Origin: JBLHZY01 sp050633265
Lineage (GTDB): Bacteria; Pseudomonadota; Alphaproteobacteria; Rhodobacterales; Rhodobacteraceae
Length of the DNA stretch: 64,000 bases
Assembly (NCBI GenBank): GCA_050633265.1
Contig: JBOEGE010000001.1
Span: forward strand, 472,317-536,316
Direction: 5' to 3'
Shown: positions 1 to 8,800 of the stretch, in pieces
Layout of the letters: each line of letters starts with the position of its first letter
Position numbering within the stretch: position 1 is the first letter of the stretch
Notes under the pieces: model-generated
Database searches by the model: none
Told to the model about the DNA's origin: nothing
Seen by the model: only the letters and a program-made list of their open reading frames with translations
Position numbers and translations under genes: made by a program

Positions 1-959
1 CCAAGGAAGACCTGCTAAAGCATTACCGCGATATGCTTTTGATCCGTCGATTCGAAGAAAAGGCCGGCCAGTTATATGGCATGGGCCTGATCGGCGGATT
101 TTGTCACCTTTATATCGGCCAAGAGGCTGTTGTTGTGGGGCTGGAGGCCGCCGCCGAAGAAGGCGACAAACGCATCACCTCGTACCGCGATCACGGGCAT
201 ATGCTCGCCTGCGGGATGAACCCTGACGGCGTTATGGCCGAGCTGACCGGGCGCGAGGGCGGCTATTCCAAGGGGAAAGGCGGCTCGATGCATATGTTCT
301 CCAAGGAAAAGCATTTCTACGGCGGCCACGGCATCGTTGGCGCGCAAGTGCCCCTTGGGGCCGGGCTCGCCTTTTCGGATAAGTACAAAGAAAACGGCCG
401 CGTGACCTTCACCTATTTCGGCGATGGCGCGGCCAACCAAGGCCAGGTTTACGAGACATTCAACATGGCCTCGCTCTGGCAGCTTCCGGTGATTTTTGTC
501 ATCGAGAACAACCAATATGCCATGGGCACCGCGATGAAACGCTCGACCTCCTCGGCCGATATTCACACCCGCGGCGAGGCTTTCGGGATCAAAGGCGAAG
601 CGGTTGATGGGATGGATGTTCTGGCCGTCAAAGAAGCCGGGCAAAAGGCTGTCGCCCACTGCCGCGCGGGCAAAGGCCCTTATATTCTTGAAGTAAAAAC
701 ATACCGTTACCGGGGGCACTCGATGTCTGACCCGGCGAAATATCGCACCCGTGAAGAGGTGCAGAAAATGCGTGAAGAGCGCGATCCGATTGAAGCGATC
801 CGCGCCATGCTGCTCACCGGCAAACACGCCACCGAGGACGATCTCAAAGCCATCGACAAAGAGATCAAAGGCATCGTCAATGCCTCCGCCGAATTCGCCA
901 AAGAAAGCCCCGAGCCCGCGCTCGAGGAACTTTGGACAGACATCTACGCAGAGGTTTAA
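1..959 (+). CDS. pdhA: Pyruvate dehydrogenase E1 component alpha subunit (5'-partial)
   Basis: E1-alpha of the pyruvate dehydrogenase complex, which decarboxylates pyruvate with thiamine diphosphate (TPP) and passes the acetyl unit to E2-bound lipoate. The frame is open from base 3 through the first internal ATG at 33, so the true start lies upstream of the window. Visible family landmarks are RRFEEKAGQLYGMGLIGGF near the N-terminus, the TPP/Mg motif GDGAANQGQVYETFNMA (about 421-470) and the loop RYRGHSMSDPAKYRT near 705-750. The C-terminus ELWTDIYAEV is typical of Rhodobacterales. It is followed after 3 bases by a VOC gene and then by pdhB and pdhC, so it heads the visible part of a pdh operon. 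Identification is secure; only the start is missing. Confidence 0.97.
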   Translation, partial: KEDLLKHYRDMLLIRRFEEKAGQLYGMGLIGGFCHLYIGQEAVVVGLEAAAEEGDKRITSYRDHGHMLACGMNPDGVMAELTGREGGYSKGKGGSMHMFSKEKHFYGGHGIVGAQVPLGAGLAFSDKYKENGRVTFTYFGDGAANQGQVYETFNMASLWQLPVIFVIENNQYAMGTAMKRSTSSADIHTRGEAFGIKGEAVDGMDVLAVKEAGQKAVAHCRAGKGPYILEVKTYRYRGHSMSDPAKYRTREEVQKMREERDPIEAIRAMLLTGKHATEDDLKAIDKEIKGIVNASAEFAKESPEPALEELWTDIYAEV

Positions 960-962
960 ACC

Positions 963-1352
963 ATGCCCCATTTTGAAATCTATGTTGCCGATGTGAGCGC
1001 CGCAAAGACCTATTACACAGGCCTCTTTGGCTGGACTTATGAGCCAATGCCGGGCGCGGAAGAGTGGGAATACCATCTGGCAACTGGCCGCGATATCGGC
1101 GCGGACAAAGGCTGCACTGTTGGCCTGTCGCGCCGCCCCGATACAGCCCATCCCGCAGGCAGCGCCGTGCGCGGCGGCACCATGACCTTTGAGGTCGATG
1201 ATTGCGATGCGGCCTATGAATGGGCGCTCAAAAACGGCGGCGCCGAAGCGCTGCCCCCCGCTGATTACCCGGGCGTTGGCCGCGTGGCCTGTGTTGAGGA
1301 CGGTCAAGGAAATATCGTCGGAATGATCACTCCGACCGCTGGAGAAGAATAA
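963..1352 (+). CDS. VOC (glyoxalase/bleomycin resistance/dioxygenase) superfamily protein
   Basis: A 129-residue protein of the vicinal oxygen chelate fold. It shows the opening HFEIYVADVSAAKTYYTGLFGW, here read as strand-helix with the conserved FY..LFGW element, and ends with GVGRVACVEDGQGNIVGMI, the usual final strand of VOC domains (D.qGN.vG). One domain means the active protein is probably a dimer. The substrate cannot be read from sequence. It begins 3 bases after pdhA and ends 1 base before pdhB, so it is co-transcribed inside the PDH operon. That suggests a housekeeping or detoxification role connected with alpha-keto acid metabolism, but this is inference from position only. Confidence 0.85.
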   Translation: MPHFEIYVADVSAAKTYYTGLFGWTYEPMPGAEEWEYHLATGRDIGADKGCTVGLSRRPDTAHPAGSAVRGGTMTFEVDDCDAAYEWALKNGGAEALPPADYPGVGRVACVEDGQGNIVGMITPTAGEE

Positions 1353-1353
1353 T

Positions 1354-2742
1354 ATGGCACTCGAAATTCTCATGCCCGCGCTTTCGCCCACGATGGAAGA
1401 AGGCACATTGGCAAAATGGCTCGTTAAAGAGGGCGATACGGTCTCTTCTGGCGATATCCTGGCCGAGATCGAAACAGACAAAGCCACGATGGAATTCGAG
1501 GCGGTTGATGAAGGCGTGATGGGCAAAATCCTGATCGCGGAAGGGACCGAAGGCGTGAAGGTCAACACGGCCATCGCAGTGCTGCTCGAAGAGGGCGAAA
1601 GCGCGGATGCTGCGCCTGCTTCTGCCGCCGCCCCTGCCGCCGCCGCCGCTCCCGCATCCACGCAGGCATCCGATCCCGCGCCTGCAAAGCCCGCCGCCAA
1701 AGCCGCCGCCGCCCCAATCGCGCCGCGCAATGTTGCGCCCGATTACCCCGCCGGCACAGAGATGAAAGCAACGACCGTGCGCGAAGCTCTGCGCGATGCC
1801 ATGGCCGAAGAAATGCGCCGCGATGGCGATGTCTATCTGATGGGGGAAGAGGTCGCGGAATATCAAGGCGCGTATAAGGTTAGCCAAGGGCTGCTGGATG
1901 AATTCGGCGCAAAACGCATCATCGATACCCCGATTACCGAGCATGGTTTTGCCGGGATCGCCGTTGGCGCGGCCTTTGGCGGGCTCAAGCCGATCGTTGA
2001 GTTCATGACCTTCAACTTCGCCATGCAAGCCATTGATCATATTATCAATTCGGCCGCCAAAACGCTCTATATGTCTGGCGGCCAGATGGGCGCTCCGATG
2101 GTGTTTCGTGGCCCCAATGGCGCCGCAGCCCGCGTTGGCGCGCAGCACTCTCAGGACTATGCCGCTTGGTATTCGATGGTGCCCGGCCTCAAGGTTGTGA
2201 TGCCCTACTCCGCCGCCGATGCAAAAGGCCTGATGAAGACCGCGATCCGCGATCCCAACCCGGTGATTTTCCTCGAGAACGAGATGCTTTATGGCCGCTC
2301 TTTCGATGTGCCGGTGCTGGATGATTTCACCATTCCCTTTGGCAAGGCCCGTATCTGGCGCGAGGGAGAAGACGTGACCATCGTGAGCTTTGGGATCGGC
2401 ATGCAATACGCGCTTGAAGCCGCTGATGAGCTCGCCAAAGAAGGCATTTCCGCCGAGGTGATCGATCTGCGCACCCTGCGCCCGATTGATTACGACACCG
2501 TCCTCAACAGCGTGATGAAAACCAACCGCTGCGTGACCGTTGAGGAAGGCTGGCCCGTTGGCTCGATCGGCAATCATCTGGGCGCCACGATCATGCAGCG
2601 CGCCTTTGATTATCTCGACGCGCCCGTGATCAATTGCACCGGCAAAGACGTGCCCATGCCCTATGCCGCCAACCTTGAAAAACACGCGCTCATCACCACC
2701 GCCGAGGTGATTGAAGCCGTGAAATCAGTCACTTACCGATAG
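1354..2742 (+). CDS. pdhB: Pyruvate dehydrogenase E1 component beta subunit with N-terminal lipoyl domain
   Basis: 462 residues. Residues 1-80 form a biotinyl/lipoyl domain with the lipoylated lysine in EIETDKATMEFE, followed by an Ala/Pro linker (about 85-130). The transketolase-like beta subunit follows from about residue 138 (TTVREALRDAMAEEM) and contains GEEVAEYQGAYKVSQGL and FRGPNGAAARVGAQHSQ. Lipoyl-bearing E1-beta is known in alphaproteobacteria and is longer than the usual beta subunit of about 330 residues. The N-terminal DNA is nearly the same as that of pdhC, pointing to domain duplication or gene conversion. It pairs with pdhA to form the E1 heterotetramer. Confidence 0.96.
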   Translation: MALEILMPALSPTMEEGTLAKWLVKEGDTVSSGDILAEIETDKATMEFEAVDEGVMGKILIAEGTEGVKVNTAIAVLLEEGESADAAPASAAAPAAAAAPASTQASDPAPAKPAAKAAAAPIAPRNVAPDYPAGTEMKATTVREALRDAMAEEMRRDGDVYLMGEEVAEYQGAYKVSQGLLDEFGAKRIIDTPITEHGFAGIAVGAAFGGLKPIVEFMTFNFAMQAIDHIINSAAKTLYMSGGQMGAPMVFRGPNGAAARVGAQHSQDYAAWYSMVPGLKVVMPYSAADAKGLMKTAIRDPNPVIFLENEMLYGRSFDVPVLDDFTIPFGKARIWREGEDVTIVSFGIGMQYALEAADELAKEGISAEVIDLRTLRPIDYDTVLNSVMKTNRCVTVEEGWPVGSIGNHLGATIMQRAFDYLDAPVINCTGKDVPMPYAANLEKHALITTAEVIEAVKSVTYR

Positions 2743-2751
2743 GAGAGCATG

Positions 2752-4065
2752 ATGCCGATAGAAATCCTGATGCCCGCGCTCTCGCCCACAATGGAAGAGG
2801 GCACGCTCGCGAAATGGCTGGTCAAAGAGGGCGATACTGTCTCCTCCGGCGATCTTTTGGCCGAGATCGAAACAGACAAGGCCACGATGGAATTCGAGGC
2901 CGTGGAAGAGGGCGTGATCGGCAAAATTCTGATCCCGGCAGGCTCTGAAGGCGTCAAGGTCAACACGGCCATCGCGGTTCTGCTTGAAGAGGGCGAAAGC
3001 GCCGATGCTGCGGCCGCTGCGCCTGCACCAAAAGCAAGCAATGCCCCTGCGCCCGCCCCAGCGGCCCCTGCGCCCGCCGCCGTAAGCGAAGCCGCCGCAC
3101 CGGCCCCAGCCGCCCCACAAGCCGCTGATGGCACACGGCTTTTCGCCTCGCCCTTGGCGCGCCGTATCGCCGCCCAAAACGGCGTTGATCTGACAACGAT
3201 CCAAGGCTCCGGCCCCAAAGGCCGCATCGTCAAAGCCGATGTGATCGACGCCCCCGCAAGCGCCCCTGCCCCGGCCAAAGCCGCAGCATCCGCGCCCTCA
3301 GCAACCAGCGCCCCAAGCGGCACATTGCCAGCCGGCCCAAGCACCGACACCGTGCTCAAGATGTATGCGGATCGCGAATACGAGGAAATCGCCCTCAACG
3401 GCATGCGCAAAACCATCGCCGCGCGCCTCACCGAGGCCAAACAAACCATCCCGCATTTCTACCTACGCCGCGATATCAAACTCGATGCGCTGATCTCCTT
3501 TCGCAGCCAGCTCAACAAACAGCTCGAAGCGCGCGGCGTGAAGCTTTCGATCAACGATTTCATCATCAAAGCCTGCGCGCTCGCCCTTCAGCAAGTGCCC
3601 GCCGCCAATGCGGTCTGGGCCTCTGATCGCCTGCTTCAGCTCAAACCCTCCGATGTTGCGGTTGCGGTTGCGATCGAAGGCGGGCTCTTTACCCCGGTGC
3701 TGAAAGACGCAGAAAGCAAAAGTCTCTCGGCCCTCTCAACCGAGATGAAAGATCTCGCCACGCGCGCCAAGAGCCGCAAACTTGCCCCCCACGAATACCA
3801 AGGCGGCAGTTTTGCAATCTCGAACCTCGGCATGATGGGGATCGACAATTTTGATGCGGTGATCAACCCGCCCCATGGTGCGATCCTTGCGGTTGGCGCA
3901 GGCGTTAAAAAGCCCGTGGTCAATGCCGAAAACCAGGTCGAAATCGCCACCGTGATGTCGGTTACGCTCTCAGTCGATCACCGCGTGATTGATGGGGCCT
4001 TGGGCGCTGAGCTCCTCGCCGCAATCACAGATAACTTGGAAAACCCAATGGGAATGCTGGCTTAA
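2752..4065 (+). CDS. pdhC: Dihydrolipoamide acetyltransferase, PDH E2 component
   Basis: E2 core of PDH, transferring the acetyl group from lipoyl-lysine to CoA. Order: one lipoyl domain (about 1-80, lysine in ETDKATMEFE), an Ala/Pro-rich linker, a peripheral-subunit-binding domain (LFASPLARRIAAQNGVDL), a second linker, and the catalytic domain from about residue 205 ending with the active-site stretch SVDHRVIDGALGAELLAAI. Two ATGs are in tandem at 2749 and 2752. The AGGAG at 2741-2745 overlaps the pdhB stop and is 6 bases from the second ATG, which I prefer. No E3 (lpd) gene follows; the operon ends in a terminator at 4096. Confidence 0.96.
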   Translation: MPIEILMPALSPTMEEGTLAKWLVKEGDTVSSGDLLAEIETDKATMEFEAVEEGVIGKILIPAGSEGVKVNTAIAVLLEEGESADAAAAAPAPKASNAPAPAPAAPAPAAVSEAAAPAPAAPQAADGTRLFASPLARRIAAQNGVDLTTIQGSGPKGRIVKADVIDAPASAPAPAKAAASAPSATSAPSGTLPAGPSTDTVLKMYADREYEEIALNGMRKTIAARLTEAKQTIPHFYLRRDIKLDALISFRSQLNKQLEARGVKLSINDFIIKACALALQQVPAANAVWASDRLLQLKPSDVAVAVAIEGGLFTPVLKDAESKSLSALSTEMKDLATRAKSRKLAPHEYQGGSFAISNLGMMGIDNFDAVINPPHGAILAVGAGVKKPVVNAENQVEIATVMSVTLSVDHRVIDGALGAELLAAITDNLENPMGMLA

Positions 4066-4095
4066 CATCGCCGCGCAACTCCCCGATAAAAAAAC

Positions 4096-4135
4096 AAAAA
4101 GCCGAAGTCATCTCTGCGTGACCTCGGCTTTTTCT
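4096..4135. terminator. Rho-independent terminator shared by pdhC and cysE
   Basis: A 10-bp stem (4101-4110 with 4119-4128, one G-T pair) is flanked by five A on the left and five T on the right, so it can work in both directions between the convergent pdhC and cysE genes. The right arm runs into a copy of the TTGGCCCAAATACTCA-type dispersed repeat. Confidence 0.85.
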
Positions 4136-4149
4136 TGGCTCAAATCCCC
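4128..4149 (+). repeat. Dispersed repeat family A, copy 1 (diverged)
   Basis: CTTTTTCTTGG followed by CTCAAATCCCC. It matches the other family A copies at 24408, 26092, 32633 and 46433 over the first part and diverges at the end. It is fused to the pdhC terminator. Confidence 0.6.
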
Positions 4150-4179
4150 AAACGCGCCGCAATCGCCGCGCGCCTGAGG

Positions 4180-5007
4180 TCATTCTTCGGGATCAGCGCA
4201 AATCCCAAGCAATTGGTTCATCGAAACCGAAGGCTGATCGCATCCCGCCTCGCCAACGATCTTCGCCGGAACCCCGGCAACCGTCGTACAACACGGCACA
4301 TCTTCCAAAACAACCGAGCCCGCCGCGATCCGCGAACAATGCCCAATCGTGATATTGCCAAGAACCTTCGCCCCGGCCCCAATCATCACCCCATCACCAA
4401 TCTTTGGGTGGCGGTCCTGATCTTCTTTGCCGGTCCCACCAAGCGTGACCGAATGCAGGATCGAAACATTATCCCCAACAACCGCCGTCTCACCAAAAAC
4501 AATCGAATGCGCGTGATCGAGGAAGATCCCCTTGCCAACACGACACGCCGGATGAATATCGACGCCGAATTGCTCAGAGACCCGCATTTGGATGAAATAG
4601 GCCAGATCCTTGCGGCCCTGCTGCCAAAGCCAATGCCCAATCCGATAGGCCTGAATTGCCTGGAACCCTTTGAAATACAACAAAGGTTGCAAAAACCGCC
4701 CGCAGGCCGGATCGCGATCATAAACCGCAACAATATCCGCCCGCGCCGATTGGCCAAGCGATGGCTCGCGCGCATAAGCCTCATCCGCAATCTCGCGAAG
4801 CAGCTGCTCGCTCATCTCTGTGGAGGCCAATTTTTGCGCCATCCGGTAAGCCAAAGCCTGCTCCAATGTCGCGTGGTGCAGCACACAAGCATGCACCAAA
4901 CCGCCCAAAAACGGCTCATCCAGAACCGCTTGGCGGGCCTCGTCAGAGATCCGATCCCAAACGGGATCAAGCTCAGTCAGTTTCGTGCGTGTCTTGGCCA
5001 TCGGCAA
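4180..5007 (-). CDS. cysE: Serine O-acetyltransferase
   Basis: Makes O-acetylserine from serine and acetyl-CoA, the first step of cysteine synthesis. The 275 residues comprise an N-terminal helical SATase domain (about 12-135) and a left-handed beta-helix of hexapeptide repeats (about 145-250). The active-site region GKGIFLDHAHSIVFGETAVV carries the Asp164-His165 pair, followed by a second conserved histidine in VSILHSVTLGGTG. The C-terminal tail VSMNQLLGICADPEE is the flexible end that in the family mediates feedback inhibition and contact with CysK, although the usual terminal Ile is absent. AAGGA lies 8 bases before the ATG at 5007. Convergent with pdhC. Confidence 0.95.
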   Translation of the reverse strand: MPMAKTRTKLTELDPVWDRISDEARQAVLDEPFLGGLVHACVLHHATLEQALAYRMAQKLASTEMSEQLLREIADEAYAREPSLGQSARADIVAVYDRDPACGRFLQPLLYFKGFQAIQAYRIGHWLWQQGRKDLAYFIQMRVSEQFGVDIHPACRVGKGIFLDHAHSIVFGETAVVGDNVSILHSVTLGGTGKEDQDRHPKIGDGVMIGAGAKVLGNITIGHCSRIAAGSVVLEDVPCCTTVAGVPAKIVGEAGCDQPSVSMNQLLGICADPEE

Positions 5008-5120
5008 AATCCTTTGATTGCCCGATATCTACACCAAACTGATGCCATTCTCAAAGCGCAAAGCTGTGATTTCGCCAATCACATATCGCAATACTCTGGT
5101 AATCCACTGTTCCAAATAAG

Positions 5121-5150
5121 AAAAACCGCCCCATGCAATGCGCGGGACGG
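5121..5150 (-). terminator. Terminator downstream of the GTA/DUF2793 operon
   Basis: On the minus strand a 7-bp stem (CCGTCCC with GGGGCGG, one G-U pair; 5126-5132 with 5144-5150) is followed by TTTTT. It lies about 25 bases after the stop of the DUF2793 gene and marks the likely 3' end of the whole GTA transcript. Confidence 0.75.
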
Positions 5151-5174
5151 TCCAAAAAAGTGATAGATTCGGCG

Positions 5175-5885
5175 CTATTCAGAGGGCAAAGTCAGCCGCA
5201 GCAAGTGCACTGCGATGCGCAAAGTTCCGCCGGTAAAATCGCCACCCTCGCCTGTCAGGATCAAATCCTCGGGTGAGTAATAGGTCAGCGGCGTCCCCGT
5301 CAGCCCGCGCAGCCAAGAGCCCTGCGATAGCCCAAGCCCCGAACCATAACGATTGTCTGATCCGCTCACCCCAATGCGAAAGCTCGTGAGCGTCCCGGTG
5401 ATCTCGGCCAGAACCCGGCCCGTGACCCCATAAACAACCGCATTGGCCGGCAAGGCCGCGATCACATCGCTCGTGGCGCCTGCGCCAATCACATGATCAA
5501 TCTCGATCACTTCCTGAATGATCGCCGCGCCATGGGATGATGTCGCCGCCGCGCCCGCCGCCCAGATCGTTCCATCAAAGCTCGCATGCGCCGATTGATC
5601 AACAATATAGGCGCGAAACCCGGTTTGAGCCGGCGCAAAAATCCAGCCACCGCCAGAAGAGATCGCAATCTTGCCCTCCTGCCCGGCCCAATCATTCACC
5701 GCCCCAAGCGGCACCCCATAACAATCCCCGCCATTGGCAAGCGCGGGTGGAAGCGTTGTCGTGACCGATTGCAAAACCAATTGCACCAAACCATCAAGCC
5801 GCGTCAGCGCCTCGTTTACGGTCACATGTTTTTGCGCCTGTGCTGGCTCAACCAGCGGCAATTCAAGACGAGACGTATCAGCCAT
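5175..5885 (-). CDS. DUF2793 domain-containing protein at the end of the GTA cluster
   Basis: 236 residues. The N-terminus (LELPLVEPAQAQKHVTVNEA) and the following GDCYGVP...W.GQ.GKIA....GGW.F..P..G pattern are typical of DUF2793, a domain found on phage-like tail or spike proteins in Rhodobacterales. The C-terminal half has short beta-rich stretches, as expected for a fibre or spike. The start overlaps the end of g15 by 8 bases and a terminator follows, so it is co-transcribed as the last gene of the GTA operon. In R. capsulatus the head spike genes ghsA/ghsB lie outside the main cluster; whether this protein plays an equivalent receptor-binding role is inference. Confidence 0.8.
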   Translation of the reverse strand: MADTSRLELPLVEPAQAQKHVTVNEALTRLDGLVQLVLQSVTTTLPPALANGGDCYGVPLGAVNDWAGQEGKIAISSGGGWIFAPAQTGFRAYIVDQSAHASFDGTIWAAGAAATSSHGAAIIQEVIEIDHVIGAGATSDVIAALPANAVVYGVTGRVLAEITGTLTSFRIGVSGSDNRYGSGLGLSQGSWLRGLTGTPLTYYSPEDLILTGEGGDFTGGTLRIAVHLLRLTLPSE

Positions 5886-8800
5886 TGATTTCTACCTTTC
5901 TAAAAAGCCCGGCCCCGAAACTGTCGGAGACCTGTGCAACTTCGAGCGTGAATGCCCCAGTAACGCCATCGCTGGCTTGTTGTGCTGCGGTGTAAACCCA
6001 TGCCGGGCTTGAGATATTTTCGTTGCGGATCACCGCGCCGCCTTGGGAAATCCGCAAAATATAGGCCTCACTGGCCTCGCCCAATGGCACCTCAACCGAT
6101 TGCCAGCTGTCGCCATCAATCCGCGTGCGGCGCACCCAAGTGATTGCCAAATCACCTGCGCTGTCGCGCTGCGCGTGAAGATGCGCGGGCGCAAAGGGCC
6201 GCAATCCGATGCCGTCAAAAGCCTCGGTGAAATGCTGATAAGACGGATCATCAAAGGGGCGCTGCGAGGGGCCAATTCGATAATGCCGCGCCAAACCGCG
6301 CGCCGATTGGGCCAAGTCAATCTGCTGCGGCGCACCATTCAGAAGCACGAAAAGCGATCCCGCGGGCCACTCAGCATCCAGCGCATCCGTCCCCGCCTGC
6401 CCGCGAAGGCGCAAGCTCAGCTCATAGGTCCGCTCGCCCACCAATTCCGCCTCGCCAAACTGGAACACCTCCCAATTCGCGCCTGATCCATCGCCGATCG
6501 CGGCCACATTGGCCCCGTTCAAAACCGCCTCCATCTCCGCCGAGGCCAAAGCCCCCGAAATGAGCTTCACCCGAACGCTTGGCCCCCGATCCCAAAGCCC
6601 GGCTTGCGCCTTGAACAAGGGCGTTTGCGTCGTCCCAATAATCGCCGCCGCTGGCAAAAGCCGGTTCAGCTCATAGCCCGCATCCGAAGCCGAAGAATAG
6701 ACCGCAACCGATCCCGGCCAAGCCTGCGCTGCGGCCGCAACATGGGGCGCATGAGGAACCTCATCCCCGCTCAAAAGCGGCAGATCAAGAAACAGCGGAA
6801 AGACCGGCACCGGCGCTGCAAAGGGCTGAATATTTGGAAATTCATCCGTTGAATCAGAAGGTTGATAGATTTCGGGCTCAACCCGAACGGCCTCAACCAT
6901 CTGCGCGCCAGTGTGGCTTGCATGATCAATCCGGTAAAGGGCGGTGCCTTCTTCTGTTGTCAGCTCAACCACATCGCCCGCCCCGGCCCCAAGCTGCGAA
7001 GGCGGCAGGGCAAATCGCGCCCCATCTCGGGCCACGCGCGCCTCGGACAGCCAGCGTTCGGTGATCTGTTTGCCCTCGGCGCGGGTCAGCGCAAGCGGCA
7101 TTTCCGTGCGCGCAATTGTCAGCGTTTCCTCATCCGGGAAGATCGCCTCTTCGGCCCGCGCGCCGTAATCCCCATCGACCTCAACAAAGGTCAACTGAAC
7201 CCGCCCCGCCACTTCGGCTTGCGGCGCACGGGTGTGGCTCACAGCACTGTCTTGCTCGGCCGTCAGCGCCAGTTGCGAAAGCGCAAGCGTGCGCATAGGT
7301 TTCCCATCCCGCGAGCGGAAAATGATCTTGCCCTCGCGCTCAATCGCTTCAAACCCGTAAGCCAGCATCAAGGGCTGCAAGGCTGCACGCGCTGAATCCA
7401 CATCGCTCACCACAAAGCCGCGCACAATCCCGTAAAGCTGATCCGTTTCAACCGCATCAAGCGACAGGCCAGAGCGCGCGCAAATCTCGCGCACAACATC
7501 CGAAAGCGCGCGATTGGTCGAGCGGCCATTCAGCCAATGCCCGCGCGAATAGTTCGCGCCATCGCTCCAATATTCCGTATTGCCCGGAAAGAACGGATAG
7601 GGCCGCGCATCCCACGCCCAAACATGCGCGCGGCTCATATCAATCATCGGCGCATCATATTCCACGGACGTCGGATTAAACGCCGGATCGCCCCAATACT
7701 CATGCATCGCGCGCAGATATTGCATCTGGATAAAGTCATCGCGTTGCCCGTTTGATCCGCGCGGCAAGCTGCTTTCGCTCGACTTGGGATCAAGGAATTT
7801 ATTGGGCTCATTCGTCCCCTTATCAATCGCGGCACAGCCCAGTTCGGTAAACCAAATCGGCTTCATCTGTGGCACCCAAGCGCTTGGCGTCTCAACCCGC
7901 ACACCACCGATGCGATCATGGTGATCATTGCCCCACCAGCTGCGAATATCCTTCGCGCGCCAGACCCAATCCTCGTTGTAAGCACCATCCGTAATCGGCG
8001 TGCGAATTTGCGCTTTCATATGGGCCGGGTCAGCATAATACCAATCATAGCCCTCGCCCCCCTCGATCCCGGACTTCAGGTAATCGAGATTGTAAATCGC
8101 GCCCCAATCGGCATCCGCGTGATCATCGCCATCGCGCCAATCGCTCAGCGGCATATAATTGTCGATCCCGATGAAATCGATATTCTCATCGGCCCAAAGC
8201 GGATCAAGATGATAGTAAATATCGCCCGAGCCATCAGGGGGCTGATAGCCGAAATATTCCGACCAATCCGCCGCATAAGAAATCTTGCACGCGCTGCCCA
8301 AAATCGCCCGAACTTCCCCAGCCAAAGTGATCAACGCCTGCACAGCCGGGAAGCCAGAAGCCCCCCGAATTTGCGTCAACCCGCGCATCTCAGAGCCGAT
8401 GCAAAAGGCCTCAACCCCGCCTGCCGCCGCGCATAAATGCGCATAATGCAGGATCATCCGGCGAAACGACCATTCCGCCGGCCCGCTATAAGAAACCGCC
8501 TCGCCCGAGATCGCAAAATCGCTTGGTTGGGCCGTACCGAAAAACGCCGCAACCTCTGCGTCCGCCGCGGCCGTGCCATCCGGCGAGCCGCTTTGACCCG
8601 GTGCAAGCGAGGAAGTAATCCGCCCGCGCCAAGGCAAAGGCGGCTGATCAGAAGCGCCGGAATAAGGATCGGTAAGCCCATTGCTATCCAATTGATCCAT
8701 AAGAATAAATGGATAGAACATCACCTCTTTACCCGCGTCCTGAAGCGCCTTGATCGCTTCCACCACCGATGCATCCGCGGGCGTGCCGCCATAAACAGAG

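Noticed and set aside
72..1730. A 552-residue minus-strand frame across pdhA, the VOC gene and pdhB
   Set aside because: It is the antisense shadow of clearly identified genes; the composition is Ala/Gly/Phe noise without motifs.
4135..5163. A 342-residue + strand frame opposite cysE
   Set aside because: Arg/Pro/Asn-rich shadow of cysE; no ribosome site and no recognisable domain.
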